From positions 62,001-126,000 of the forward strand of contig NZ_SGIT01000002.1 of NCBI RefSeq assembly GCF_004208525.1: a stretch of 64,000 nucleotides of DNA, given 5' to 3'. Made by a program: the position numbers and the translations under genes. Under the pieces are notes generated by a model, which saw only the letters and a program-made list of their open reading frames with translations, did not search any database and was not told where the DNA came from. The stretch comes from Sphingobacterium corticibacterium (GTDB lineage Bacteria > Bacteroidota > Bacteroidia > Sphingobacteriales > Sphingobacteriaceae). Numbering within the stretch: the stretch's first letter is position 1; each line of letters starts with the position of its first letter. Below are positions 7,963-17,779 of the stretch, in pieces.

Positions 7963-9903
7963 TTAAAAAATAACTATACCACCTTTTGGCTGGATAGTCA
8001 CTTCCACTTCTCCACGTTTATCGATCTTAAGATTTGATTGATACGTAGTACCATCGCTTTTATCAGAAATCATTGATTGCAAACCTCCGCCTAGCATACC
8101 CACATGGAGTTTTATCTTCTGAGGTGTATCCTCCGCATTTACGCCCGCCAAATACCACTTTTCACCGTGTCTTCTTGCCAAAACCGCATATTTACCTGGG
8201 TAACCGGCAATGAAACGTGTTTCGTCCCATGTTGTTGGAACATTACGCATAAAGTCGATTTCAAAGCTTGGCACATCGGACAAGTTATTTGGTGTCAATG
8301 CAAAAGGTTGAACGGGATTTTGAAACAAAACGGCGGTAGCCAACTGGAAGGCATCGGTAGTAAGTCGTTTATTACGATCTTTATTTTCCTTATGCAAATA
8401 CTTGTTTAATAAGACTCCGCCAAACTCCATGCTACCCACTGTATTCCTTATAAATGGATGTAGTGTAGCGTAAAATGCTTCGTTGTCCCGTGCATGTTGA
8501 GAAAAGATCAACATTTCCGACGCGATAACCGCCTCGCTTCCCACGTAGTTGGGGTACATACGCTCCCATCCACGTGGCAATGTGGCGCCATGGAAAATAA
8601 CCATCAAACCGTGGTCATTAGCGTCAGACAAAATATCTTCATACAACCGCATGGTTTCCTGTTTATCTCCGCCCAGGAAATCAACTTTTAACCCCTTCAC
8701 ACCGATACGTTGCAACCACTTCATCTCGCTTTTACGCACAATAGAAGTGTTCATTTTATTACGAGGGCCCTGCGGTGCATCGTTGAAAGCACCATTCGAG
8801 TTATACCATAAAAATATGTCTACATTTTTACTCTTGGCGTATTGCACAAGCTCTTCCAACTTCTCCTTACCTAAATTCTCGTCCCAGAAGGCATCCACTA
8901 GAATGTACGGATAGCCTAAATCAGAAGCTAGATCAATGTAAGTTACCTGATCTTTCCAGTTCATACTTTGATCTTGCCACACAATCCAGCTCCAAGTCGA
9001 CTTGCCAAATTTATATTGTTGCGAGGCTTCATATAACGGTTCCACTACGTCGAAAGGAATGGTAGTTTCTACAATAGGTTGTAGATCATTCCCAACTGTT
9101 ATCGTCCGCCATGGTGTAACGGCGGGTAAGGATACCGCAGCGCCCGTACTGCCAAAACCATTGTTCTGTGCCATATCTGGATAGGCGACATGAAAAACAC
9201 CTTCTGTAGATATTTCACTGAGGTGTGATGCACAATACAGACTGCTTACACCGGTTTCGGAGAGAAGAGCCCAACCTGTATTACCAATTCTGAATAGTCC
9301 CGGAAATACAAATCCGTATTTACTCTTCGCCTTCGCAAGAGGTGCGTCTGCTATATATCCACTCTCATAACTTGGCGCAGTACGCGCAAATGCTGTCATG
9401 GGCGTCATCATATTGGACAAGAAAGCCGTAGTGTTTTCGGGAAAACGATATCCGGTTTCCTCACGCAAAACTACCGCACTTCGCCGCTCTCCCCAGACGG
9501 GAAGTTCATAACGAAAAGCCACATCATGATCGCTAACTTGGAACACCACCGATAATTTATTCTTTTGTCCATTCTCCACCGTTAATCGCAGTACGTTCGC
9601 TTTATACGTAACTTTGGATGTTTTAATTCTGTCTTGTTCATACGTTTTCTCGACTTTATCCATTTCTGAATCGACAAGGCTTAAACTATCAACAAAATCA
9701 CCTTCGTTCGTATATAATCCTAATGGCGAATTCTCTAAAACGGTTTCGCCCCGATTTTTGAGACTATAAAATAAACGACCTTCATTAATAGAAAAAGAAA
9801 CAGATAAATTCCCGTCTGGGCCTTGCACTTTAGTTTCTTGCGCAGACAACGTACCTGCGATTGAAATAGATAGTAAAAAAACTGAAAACCTTTTTAAAAG
9901 CAT
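7963..9903 (-). CDS. GH97 glycosidase (alpha-galactosidase or beta-L-arabinopyranosidase type)
   Basis: The 646-residue secreted protein has a signal peptide ending near TLSAQE. It shows the GH97 order of N-terminal beta-sandwich, central (beta/alpha)8 barrel and small C-terminal beta domain. The barrel contains GVKGLKVDFLGG, where the Asp matches the nucleophile of retaining GH97 enzymes, and NYVGSEAVIASE, which probably holds the acid/base Glu. Inverting SusB-type GH97 enzymes lack that Asp, so a retaining alpha-galactosidase or beta-L-arabinopyranosidase is favoured. In this xylan locus it probably trims terminal galactose or arabinopyranose from complex side chains. It lies 6 bases after GH30. 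Confidence 0.82.
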   Translation of the reverse strand: MLLKRFSVFLLSISIAGTLSAQETKVQGPDGNLSVSFSINEGRLFYSLKNRGETVLENSPLGLYTNEGDFVDSLSLVDSEMDKVEKTYEQDRIKTSKVTYKANVLRLTVENGQKNKLSVVFQVSDHDVAFRYELPVWGERRSAVVLREETGYRFPENTTAFLSNMMTPMTAFARTAPSYESGYIADAPLAKAKSKYGFVFPGLFRIGNTGWALLSETGVSSLYCASHLSEISTEGVFHVAYPDMAQNNGFGSTGAAVSLPAVTPWRTITVGNDLQPIVETTIPFDVVEPLYEASQQYKFGKSTWSWIVWQDQSMNWKDQVTYIDLASDLGYPYILVDAFWDENLGKEKLEELVQYAKSKNVDIFLWYNSNGAFNDAPQGPRNKMNTSIVRKSEMKWLQRIGVKGLKVDFLGGDKQETMRLYEDILSDANDHGLMVIFHGATLPRGWERMYPNYVGSEAVIASEMLIFSQHARDNEAFYATLHPFIRNTVGSMEFGGVLLNKYLHKENKDRNKRLTTDAFQLATAVLFQNPVQPFALTPNNLSDVPSFEIDFMRNVPTTWDETRFIAGYPGKYAVLARRHGEKWYLAGVNAEDTPQKIKLHVGMLGGGLQSMISDKSDGTTYQSNLKIDKRGEVEVTIQPKGGIVIF

Positions 9904-9909
9904 AAAATT

Positions 9910-11460
9910 TTATTTAGTTAACTTAATTGAAACAATTGATTTAGCGTTAACATGCAACACAACAGCGTTCTTGTCTTCTGTTAACACAACACTCTTATTC
10001 GCCATTTTACTGGATTCGGTAGTTTCTATAGCCTCTGCCCTCGTCACCTCCTGTGGGAGATCAAATTGTACAGCGCGCACTTCGTTATTGCTACTATTTT
10101 GTACTACCAACGTGATATCATCCTCTCCTTCGTATGCAGTTACAAAAAACAAACCATTGTCTTCCATCTTCTCCACTGCAATACGTTGCCGACCTGTCGT
10201 ATACTTCGCGTAGTGCGACATAATAAATCCGCGCGATAACATTTCACCCGCTGTTGTTCCGTAGAGGCCATCTCCTAGCACACTGTAATGGCGTTTAAGA
10301 TACCACCAGATATAGGCATTAAAATTAGCATTCATACATCCGTAAATTTCCTCACCAAGCATTAATGCGTTTTCCCATGACCAGTCATCCGCACTGTTAT
10401 TGTTATGTAAATGCTCTGTCATCCAAATTTCCTTACCGTGTTGTCTTGCCAGCGGGTAATCTCCGATTCCACCTCCGTATAAATGCGTCCCAACGATGTC
10501 CAAGTTTTGAACAGCTATAGGATCATTGAGTACGGGATCCGTGTATATCTTCTTAAAATTTACGGCCTCTGCAGCGATTACTTTAACTTTTATCCCCTGA
10601 GCATAATCCTTCATAAAAGCCAATATTTGCTCTGGGTTCCAGACACACGCATCATATTCGGGATCCCAGTCAGGTTCGTTTTGGATGGAGACGGCTTCAA
10701 TTGTCACGCCATTCGCTGTCATGTAATCGACAAATGCATTCAAATGCTCAACATACTCTTGGTAGTACTCTGGCAAAAGATATCCCCCATTACCTCCGGC
10801 TTGCTGCTTGCTACTTTTCATATGTGCGGGTGGCGTCCAAGGCGACGCAAAAATCCGCGCCCCTAAAGATTGCGCCTTTTTCGCTATCGCCAAATCTCGA
10901 TTCCAGTCGGAGGGATTGGCATAGATCATCATGCGCATCATTTTAAAACCCAAACCATCTTGCCCATAAAGGCGTTCAACCTCTTCTTCGGTCAACTGAT
11001 TATCGCCAAGCCATATTGCTGGATTAAGCATGCCGCCAAAGCCGGTAATAGTTTGATATTTCACCGCCGTGTTCAATGCCAACACAAGTGGAGGTTTCGG
11101 TAATTGACTTATCCTAACAAGCTGTTCGACCCCTGTTGTTCGGTTTTTAAATATAAGCTCCTGCTGCCGCTCCTCGCCGGTATTATTCTCGGCATAATTG
11201 AAATGTATACGGGTGGTTCCCGCATGCGAAACACTTCCCCCTTGCTTAAATGTAAAATCGGATAAGAATTCTCCTTCAGGTATCTGCAGTTCCCATTCAG
11301 CATAGGCCCAATGCAGAGCAACCTCTGCTCTGCCAGCTGCATGGGCGAGCGCGATTTCTCTGACCGAAATGTCCACCGATGGGGTTTTGGTTGTCTCCTC
11401 TTTTTTGCAGCCTGCGCATAGCAAAGGCAGCAATAAGAGTAATAAAATTGATCTGTTCAT
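9910..11460 (-). CDS. GH30 (subfamily 8-like) glucuronoxylanase lipoprotein with BACON-like N-domain
   Basis: The 516-residue protein has a lipoprotein signal (PLLCAGCKKEE), and the KKEE after the Cys resembles a surface-export signal. Residues ~25-120 look like a BACON-type Ig domain. The GH30 module follows: ITGFGG at its start, acid/base Glu262 in SIQNEPDWDP, nucleophile Glu349 in WMTEHLHN, and a C-terminal beta-sandwich. GH30_8 enzymes cut the xylan backbone at a position set by a 4-O-methylglucuronic acid branch. This pairs well with the neighbouring GH67 and GH10. The subfamily is inferred from motif style and context. Confidence 0.83.
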   Translation of the reverse strand: MNRSILLLLLLPLLCAGCKKEETTKTPSVDISVREIALAHAAGRAEVALHWAYAEWELQIPEGEFLSDFTFKQGGSVSHAGTTRIHFNYAENNTGEERQQELIFKNRTTGVEQLVRISQLPKPPLVLALNTAVKYQTITGFGGMLNPAIWLGDNQLTEEEVERLYGQDGLGFKMMRMMIYANPSDWNRDLAIAKKAQSLGARIFASPWTPPAHMKSSKQQAGGNGGYLLPEYYQEYVEHLNAFVDYMTANGVTIEAVSIQNEPDWDPEYDACVWNPEQILAFMKDYAQGIKVKVIAAEAVNFKKIYTDPVLNDPIAVQNLDIVGTHLYGGGIGDYPLARQHGKEIWMTEHLHNNNSADDWSWENALMLGEEIYGCMNANFNAYIWWYLKRHYSVLGDGLYGTTAGEMLSRGFIMSHYAKYTTGRQRIAVEKMEDNGLFFVTAYEGEDDITLVVQNSSNNEVRAVQFDLPQEVTRAEAIETTESSKMANKSVVLTEDKNAVVLHVNAKSIVSIKLTK

Positions 11461-11492
11461 TTTTGTAGGTTTATAAAATATTTGTTAATAAA

Positions 11493-13526
11493 TCAATTAT
11501 GATGTTTCATATCCAGTTTTATTTTTTTTAATTCATCGAGTTCGTGAATCGGTCGCTCCAGTTCGTAGGGTATCGGCATCTTTGCGAATATCTGAAAATA
11601 GAGTAGACAGGCATCTTTCCACCAAACTGCATCCCTCGTCTGTATTTTTAGCTTGGACTGCACCTCTTCAAATCGCTGTTGATCCACATAAGACTCCAAT
11701 CGATCCCAGGTTTTCTGAAATTCGCGTACCTCCTTTACACCCCGATCATAACGAAAGCAAAGCTCGTCCCATAAACTACGGCCACTTTTCATGGTATGAC
11801 TCCAAGACACATGGTGAAAATATAAGAGTAGATTTTCTGGACATGTTGTTAAGTTACCGTATGCAGTCTGTAAAGGTTCCTTATATTGGGACACCGCATT
11901 ACTTCCACTTTTCGTACGGTTAAATCCTATACCTGTCGTATCCGCATTATGATAATACCAGGGCATCCAGTCCGGCCTTCCGCCTTCCATATCACCCCAA
12001 GGTTCGGGGCCGTAATGATGATCAAATGCAAATATATGGTGTAATCCGAGCGGCATCATGTAATCAACGACTGCTTCACGTGAATCCATCATCATCTGGC
12101 GAACAGGCTCCCTAAACGCTGTCGCACCGGTGAAGGTTTGACAAATCCATTCCTCGGCAATGTCTTCAGATGTGAGCTGATGATTCCAAGCCAGACGGCC
12201 AAAAGCATACCAATTTGCCTGTCCAAAATGATGTCCTGTCCAGCTGTCATCTTCTCCGATATTGGAAACAGCAGATATCGCTGTCTTTTTACTTCCCCCT
12301 GCACTGCTGGTGGTTATCCTGGCTACAGTGCTACCCGGCCCCCGACTGAAGGTCTCGGCATCTAAAGTTTCCTTAAACAGGGGCGCCAAGTACACTAAAT
12401 GATTCGAAAAACCCAAATATTCCTGTGTAATCTGAAATTCAACCATCTGCTGTGTCTTGTCCATTGCACCGAACACGGGCGTAAAAGGTTCCCGTGGTTG
12501 AAAATCTATAGGCCCATTTTTTATCTGTATAATGACATTTTCCCGAAATTTTCCATCCAGCGGCACAAACTCTTGGTATGCCTGTTTGGCTCGATCTTCT
12601 TGCGTGGGATTATACACAAAAGCCCGCCACATAACAGTCCCACCGTAAGGCTTTAAAGCATCTGCTAGCATATTGGCACCGTCGGCGTGTGTACGCCCGT
12701 AATCTTGTGGACCAGGCTGTCCTTCCGAATTTGCCTTAACCAAAAAACCGCCAAAATCGGGAATATGCTTATAAATTTCGTCGACTTTAGCTATCCACCA
12801 CGCCTTCACTTCTTTACGTAAAGGATCCGAATCGGCCAAACCACCCAGCACTTTAGGTGAGGAGAAATTTGCGGATAGATAAACCCTTATACCATACTTT
12901 CGAAAAACGTCTGCTAATGCTTTTACCTTTTCGAGATAGTCCGGTGTTAGAATCTGTGGTGAGGCATTTACATTGTTCAATACCGTAGCATTTATGCCTA
13001 TAGATGCATTGGCTCGCGCGTATCGTTCATATCGAGGCGATATTTTTTTTGGCAGGTCATCCCATTTCCACAATGAATAGCCTGCATATCCCCGTTCGAC
13101 GGTGCCATCTAGATTATCCCAATGGTTTAAAATACGGATATCAAAATCTGGGACCTCTTCAATATCAATATTTTGAACGTCTGCTCCCACCTCTTGTAGT
13201 CTAAGCAAATGATATGCGGCATATAACAAACCAACAGGTTTTGCTGCGGTCACCAATAGATCAGAACCTCTTCTTTTAATCTGATAACCTTCTTTTAATC
13301 TCTTAACCGATCTGTCCAGCCGGAGTTCTACAGGCGATCCTGACCAGTAGCTATCTAGTTCCTTCTTTGCTAATTGCGCGATCTCATTGTTAACTTGCAA
13401 TCGAATCGTACGCCGCTGTGCCACTTCTGCATCAACGGGCTTATATCGCAACCAAAGTTCGCTTCCATCAGCTGCATAAAGCGCACGAGGAATCAGTAAA
13501 GTCAGTAAAAAAAATAGTTTTCTCAT
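11493..13526 (-). CDS. GH67 alpha-glucuronidase
   Basis: The 677-residue secreted protein has a signal peptide ending near ALYAADG. Conserved GH67 blocks include GFLVKANSEGQPGPQDYGRT (acid Glu region), IQIKNGPIDFQPREPF and MVEFQITQEYLG (base Asp and Glu regions), plus WMPWYYHNAD near the C-terminus. GH67 enzymes release (4-O-methyl)glucuronic acid from the non-reducing end of short xylo-oligosaccharides. The substrate would be made here by the GH10 and GH30 xylanases. Length is standard for the family. The gene is 23 bases after GH43 and 32 bases before GH30, so it is very likely co-transcribed with both. Confidence 0.93.
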   Translation of the reverse strand: MRKLFFLLTLLIPRALYAADGSELWLRYKPVDAEVAQRRTIRLQVNNEIAQLAKKELDSYWSGSPVELRLDRSVKRLKEGYQIKRRGSDLLVTAAKPVGLLYAAYHLLRLQEVGADVQNIDIEEVPDFDIRILNHWDNLDGTVERGYAGYSLWKWDDLPKKISPRYERYARANASIGINATVLNNVNASPQILTPDYLEKVKALADVFRKYGIRVYLSANFSSPKVLGGLADSDPLRKEVKAWWIAKVDEIYKHIPDFGGFLVKANSEGQPGPQDYGRTHADGANMLADALKPYGGTVMWRAFVYNPTQEDRAKQAYQEFVPLDGKFRENVIIQIKNGPIDFQPREPFTPVFGAMDKTQQMVEFQITQEYLGFSNHLVYLAPLFKETLDAETFSRGPGSTVARITTSSAGGSKKTAISAVSNIGEDDSWTGHHFGQANWYAFGRLAWNHQLTSEDIAEEWICQTFTGATAFREPVRQMMMDSREAVVDYMMPLGLHHIFAFDHHYGPEPWGDMEGGRPDWMPWYYHNADTTGIGFNRTKSGSNAVSQYKEPLQTAYGNLTTCPENLLLYFHHVSWSHTMKSGRSLWDELCFRYDRGVKEVREFQKTWDRLESYVDQQRFEEVQSKLKIQTRDAVWWKDACLLYFQIFAKMPIPYELERPIHELDELKKIKLDMKHHN

Positions 13527-13549
13527 TGCAAAAAGGTTATCATTCTACA

Positions 13550-14512
13550 TTATTGTCCTTCAATGGTTTTTATCAATCCATTTTCATCATATTCCAGCTC
13601 AACCATTTTCATGCTTCGCAACCAAGTTTTCCCCCCGGAAGGAACGGTATCATGATAAAAAAGGAACCATTTACCTTTGAATTCAACGATACTATGATGC
13701 GTTGTCCATCCAATAACTGGAGTTAGTATCACACCTTGATAGGTAAATGGACCATACGGATTATCCCCTATCGCATAACACAACAGGTGCGTATCTCCAG
13801 TGGAATAAGAAAAGTAATATTTGCCATTATATTTATGCATCCAAGATGCTTCAAAGAAGCGGCGTTCCGTATCTCCTTGTCTTAAAGAATTACCCTGTTC
13901 ATCTAGTATAATCAGATCTTGCGGCTCCTCGGCAAATTCCCGCATGTCGTCACCCAACTTGACAACTTTCGGACAAAGTGCTGGCTCATGGAAAAGTGGT
14001 AATTCACAGGGAGGTGTCAGTTTGTTATCGCGGTAAAACTGGAGCTGTCCACCCCAAATTCCACCAAAATAGAGGTAATGTATACCATTATCCTCAAAAG
14101 CACATGGATCGATACTATAGCTTCCCTTAATCGGATGTGGTTCTGGAACAAAAGGTCCTTCGGGCTTTTCACTGATCGCTACGCCTAAGCGAAAAATATC
14201 ATTCTTGTCTTTTAGCGGAAAGTACATAAAGTATTTTCCATCTTTATGAGCCACATCAGAATCCCAAAGTTGCCTACCCGCCCATGAAATGTCGTTGACC
14301 GTTAGGGCAACACCGTGATCGACCACATTGGCATCAACATCATCCATCGAAAAAACATGATAATCCTGCATGTCGAAGTGGTCGCCATTATCATTTTCGG
14401 GAATACCACTTTCCCGATCATGCGATGGATAAATAAAAATCCTATCTTCAAAAACATGAGCAGATGGATCTGCCATATAATCGTTCGGAAATAAATATCT
14501 CGACTTGTTCAT
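13550..14512 (-). CDS. Cytoplasmic GH43 beta-xylosidase/arabinofuranosidase (GH43_1-like)
   Basis: The 320-residue protein has no signal peptide and is a single GH43 domain. Catalytic acids are visible in DYMADPSAHVF (base), SYSIDPCAFED (pKa modulator) and RRFFEASWMHKY (acid). A conserved WTTHHSIVEF block sits near the end. Lack of an export signal suggests that it acts on xylobiose-sized oligosaccharides after import, a plausible job beside the GPH symporter gene. It begins 21 bases after GH10. Whether it prefers xylose or arabinose cannot be settled from sequence. Confidence 0.87.
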   Translation of the reverse strand: MNKSRYLFPNDYMADPSAHVFEDRIFIYPSHDRESGIPENDNGDHFDMQDYHVFSMDDVDANVVDHGVALTVNDISWAGRQLWDSDVAHKDGKYFMYFPLKDKNDIFRLGVAISEKPEGPFVPEPHPIKGSYSIDPCAFEDNGIHYLYFGGIWGGQLQFYRDNKLTPPCELPLFHEPALCPKVVKLGDDMREFAEEPQDLIILDEQGNSLRQGDTERRFFEASWMHKYNGKYYFSYSTGDTHLLCYAIGDNPYGPFTYQGVILTPVIGWTTHHSIVEFKGKWFLFYHDTVPSGGKTWLRSMKMVELEYDENGLIKTIEGQ

Positions 14513-14533
14513 AATTTTCTAAAATGTATCTGT

Positions 14534-15679
14534 TTATTTAACTATCTCAAGAATATCGGCAAAGAAAGGTTTGGGTTGATAGTCGCGATCAAACAATAGC
14601 GGATAATCGGTTCGTCCATGAATCGGCCAATCATTTTTCCACGAGTCTCCATCGCCTACGCCCCAAAGCGTAACACGACTAATCTTATCCTGATGTTTAG
14701 TGTATAGGGTGAAGAAATCCACATAACGTTTACCTAATTTTTCCATCACGTCAGCCGATAAACCTTCGCGGTAAGGGTCTAAAGTTTTACTATAAGCAGA
14801 TGTATCACTCAATTCTGCCCCCACATGTGCTCTTGCGTGTGGTAAGACGGATATATCCATCTCCGTCACCATAACTTTTGTACCCAAGGCAGCAAAAGCT
14901 TCAATCGTATTTTCTACATCCTGAATACTAGCATGATCAAGTCCGTGATGTTCCTGCATCCCCAAACCATCAACTTTGATACCGCTATCGATCACTTTTT
15001 GAACCATCTTCACGATTCCGTCGCGTTTTGCAGGTATAGCTGTCGAGTAATCATTGTAGTATAACTCTGCCTCCGGATCTGCTTCCCTGGCAAATTGAAA
15101 AGCTAAAGGGATAAAGTCCTCGCCTATAATCTCATAAAACTTACTTTTCCGATATTCTCCATTGTCTAATATTGCCTCATTGACAACATCCCACCCATGA
15201 ATACGACCTTTATAACGGGAGACTATCGTATGAATATGATTACGCATACGGTCAATGAGTACGTCACGGGAAACATCATTTCCCTTTTTATCGGTAAAAA
15301 ACCACTTCGGCGCTTGCGAATGCCAAATCAGTGTATGACCTACTAGGTGCATATTGTTTTCTTCGCCGAACTTCACAAAGCGGTCCGCATCATCGAAATA
15401 AAATTCGCCTTCACGCGGTTGTAAAAACATACTTTTCATACAATTCTCCGCTACGACGGAATTAAAATGCTTTTTCACAACTGCGATCGCAGCTGGGTTC
15501 CGATCCCAAATCTGATCTAAATTAAGTGCGGTACCCATATAGAATTTATCCGCATAAGCATCTTTCAATACCGCAAGCGGTTTGTCTGATTTTTGTTCAA
15601 CTACCTGTGAATTCGAGGACATGCACGCCATACCAAGGGTCGCTACACCAGCTAAAACTACCGTTTTGATTAAATTCAT
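14534..15679 (-). CDS. GH10 endo-1,4-beta-xylanase lipoprotein
   Basis: The 381-residue protein has a lipoprotein signal (TLGMACMSS). The complete GH10 motif set is present: GHTLIWHSQAP, acid/base Glu168 in WDVVNEAI and nucleophile Glu273 in VTEMDIS. The tail has LWGVGDGDSWKNDWP. It cuts internal beta-1,4 xylosidic bonds to give the short oligosaccharides that GH67, GH43 and the symporter can handle. It has no accessory domain, unlike the GH10-like protein at 941-2662. The gene is 21 bases after the symporter. Confidence 0.94.
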   Translation of the reverse strand: MNLIKTVVLAGVATLGMACMSSNSQVVEQKSDKPLAVLKDAYADKFYMGTALNLDQIWDRNPAAIAVVKKHFNSVVAENCMKSMFLQPREGEFYFDDADRFVKFGEENNMHLVGHTLIWHSQAPKWFFTDKKGNDVSRDVLIDRMRNHIHTIVSRYKGRIHGWDVVNEAILDNGEYRKSKFYEIIGEDFIPLAFQFAREADPEAELYYNDYSTAIPAKRDGIVKMVQKVIDSGIKVDGLGMQEHHGLDHASIQDVENTIEAFAALGTKVMVTEMDISVLPHARAHVGAELSDTSAYSKTLDPYREGLSADVMEKLGKRYVDFFTLYTKHQDKISRVTLWGVGDGDSWKNDWPIHGRTDYPLLFDRDYQPKPFFADILEIVK

Positions 15680-15700
15680 GTTTTGTCTATATATTTCTAT

Positions 15701-17113
15701 TTATTTTTTATGTCTATTCTCTATTTCTATATTGATTCTCTCGATCACGTCATCATCTAAAGTATATTTGGAGATAATAAACATGGCTACAATGAGCAGT
15801 ATCGCGGGGATAATAGCAACAAGCCAGAGAATTCCCTGTTCCGCAAATGCAGACTGTGTTACAGCATCGTTTTTATCAAAACCTACATACGCTAATACTA
15901 GGCCCGGAACGACTCCACCTAGTGCCATACCTGCTTTATAGAAAATACCTGTCAATGCATTTACGATACCGGAGATACGTTTACCAGTGGCATGCTCCCC
16001 ATAAGATATAACTTCTGGTACCAGCGCCCACATATACCCTGTAGCCACGATCACTCCGGTAGATTTAACGAACTGAGCGACCAGTACCAACCATATGTTC
16101 GTTTTGAGAGTTGGCACAACCGAAATGATGTACAACATGATCATTCCAAAGACAGCGATCGTGAGGAAAACATAAAACATCTGTTTTTTACCAATAGCAC
16201 GCTTTATAGCAGGAACTAGCGGCATAAAAATAAAAGCTGGAATAGAGCCAAGTGCCATAAAATACGGCAACATCTCCGGCGCTTGGACGTTGTATATCAT
16301 GTAGTAAGAGCCCGCTGAGTTTCCAATAGCCATCATGGCAAAAGCCGTAATAAAGAAAAATGCAAGCACACGTAATGGTCCGTTGTGTTTAAATTCTACC
16401 CACAGATCAGAAACTTTCACCTTCTCGGTATCTTTCTCATCCATCACAACACGCTCTCTCGTCTGCGTGTAACAGAACAATAACAATGCAAGTCCTATGA
16501 CTGCATAAATAGTCATAGTGATAAACCAAGCCTCGCCAGAAGCACTGGAATTTATTTTTCCGTCTGGCGAAAAATATTGCACGACAATCGGCACACCGTA
16601 CCCTACAGCTAGTCCTCCAAGGTTAGCCATAAACATACGCACTGCCGTTAATTTTGTAATTTCATCCGTATCGCGTGTCAGCGAGGCATTGAGCGCGCCA
16701 TAGGGAACATTAATTAGGGTATACAGCATAGACAAGCCTACGTAAGTCACATAAGCATACACCAACGAGCCAGAAAATCCATTCCAGAAGCAGAGAATAG
16801 CAAAGCCAGTAAGCGGTATACCGCCAAGCACCAGATACGACCTGTATTTGCCCATTTTAGGGTTACTTTTATCCACAAAGGCTCCCACAATAGGATCCCA
16901 AACAACATCGACAACCCTGACCACCAAAAACATGACACCGGCGGCTGCAGCTGAAATACCGAAAACATTGGTATAAAAAATAAGCAAGTACATCGAAACC
17001 GTCTGATAGATGAGGTTTTGGGCTAAGTCTCCAGACCCAAACCCAATACGTTGTACTTGTGAAAGCTTATAAAAGCCTTTTGATTCGTCAGACCGACGTT
17101 GTTCTGCATTCAT
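15701..17113 (-). CDS. GPH-family (MelB-like) sugar:cation symporter
   Basis: The 470-residue integral membrane protein has about 12 hydrophobic segments and belongs to the glycoside-pentoside-hexuronide branch of the MFS superfamily. The N-terminus has FGSGDLAQNLIYQTVSMYLL and VWDPIVGAFVDKSNPKMGKY, the signature of this family. It would bring xylose, xylobiose or hexuronides across the inner membrane. Co-transcription with the xylanase and the cytoplasmic GH43 favours xylo-oligosaccharides. It is the first intact gene of the run, 44 bases after the GH115-like remnant. Confidence 0.86.
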   Translation of the reverse strand: MNAEQRRSDESKGFYKLSQVQRIGFGSGDLAQNLIYQTVSMYLLIFYTNVFGISAAAAGVMFLVVRVVDVVWDPIVGAFVDKSNPKMGKYRSYLVLGGIPLTGFAILCFWNGFSGSLVYAYVTYVGLSMLYTLINVPYGALNASLTRDTDEITKLTAVRMFMANLGGLAVGYGVPIVVQYFSPDGKINSSASGEAWFITMTIYAVIGLALLLFCYTQTRERVVMDEKDTEKVKVSDLWVEFKHNGPLRVLAFFFITAFAMMAIGNSAGSYYMIYNVQAPEMLPYFMALGSIPAFIFMPLVPAIKRAIGKKQMFYVFLTIAVFGMIMLYIISVVPTLKTNIWLVLVAQFVKSTGVIVATGYMWALVPEVISYGEHATGKRISGIVNALTGIFYKAGMALGGVVPGLVLAYVGFDKNDAVTQSAFAEQGILWLVAIIPAILLIVAMFIISKYTLDDDVIERINIEIENRHKK

Positions 17114-17157
17114 ATTGCGAAAAGCTACTATTGAAGGTTCATAAAATTCTCTAACTA

Positions 17158-17442
17158 TTATAGTTGTACACTTTGTGGCGGTCCTAAATAAGATGGCTTG
17201 AGTCTACCTGCTACCATTTCAAAATCCTGTCGTCGATTTTCAACTGCACGCAAAACAACCTTATCGTTTTTAAGATCGAAATGTAGTGAAAGGGGGGATC
17301 CACGATCAACTAATGCCAGATCGCCAGCTTGGGCTTCCTGAAAAATAAATTTCGATTCTCTAAGCTGTGCGTTCGAATTAGAAGCAAAAAATATTACTAA
17401 AAATAAAGTAAAAAAAAGTCTCATCATCAAATGATTAAACAA
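17158..17442 (-). pseudogene. N-terminal remnant of a GH115-like alpha-glucuronidase
   Basis: This 94-codon frame starts with a clear signal peptide (ending near SNAQ) and then stops after about 70 mature residues. The mature part (ALVDRGSPLSL, then KVVLRAVENRRQDFEMVAGR) resembles the extreme N-terminus of GH115, where a short strand precedes a VxRAAxDLQxDIxxVTG helix. Full GH115 enzymes exceed 800 residues, so over 90 percent of the gene would be missing. Only 44 bases separate its stop from the symporter start, which suggests an internal deletion that kept the promoter and leader. The locus still has GH67 and GH30 for glucuronic acid branches. It could instead be an unrelated small secreted protein. 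The resemblance is judged by eye. Confidence 0.55.
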
Positions 17443-17779
17443 TGGTTTATATTATTCAAATTGGCACTTTAAAAGTCACAGAAATATGTTACCAAACCTT
17501 TAAAGTATGCGTATGATTATTTTCCAGCAGTAGAGCAGCACCGTAGCATGCATCAGTAGAAAATCACGATAGTAAAGGTAAAATTAAAAGGCAGTACCCT
17601 TCCTTGCAGGCGTTACATTCGCCCTCTATTTTGTTCCAGACACATGTACACATGTTTCATTTTCATTTCTCTATGTTTCCTATTTATTAAAACATCGCGC
17701 TAGAGGTGAATAAAACACGTTTTCATTTGTTAAATAAACAGTGGATTACGTATCTTTCGAAAAAGTAACCGGAAACCCC
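17443..17779. promoter_or_regulatory. Divergent control region of the xylan enzyme run and its regulator
   Basis: This 337-base AT-rich stretch lies between the minus-strand enzyme run and the regulator, with no gene visible. ACATGT occurs twice, 2 bases apart, at 17642-17647 and 17650-17655, a possible regulator site. A Bacteroidota-type promoter for the plus strand is seen as TTG at 17727-17729, a 21-base spacer, and TATCTTTC at 17751-17758 (consensus TAnnTTTG). That promoter would place the transcript start after the ATG at 17741 and before the ATG at 17780. I found no equally good promoter toward the minus strand. Confidence 0.5.
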
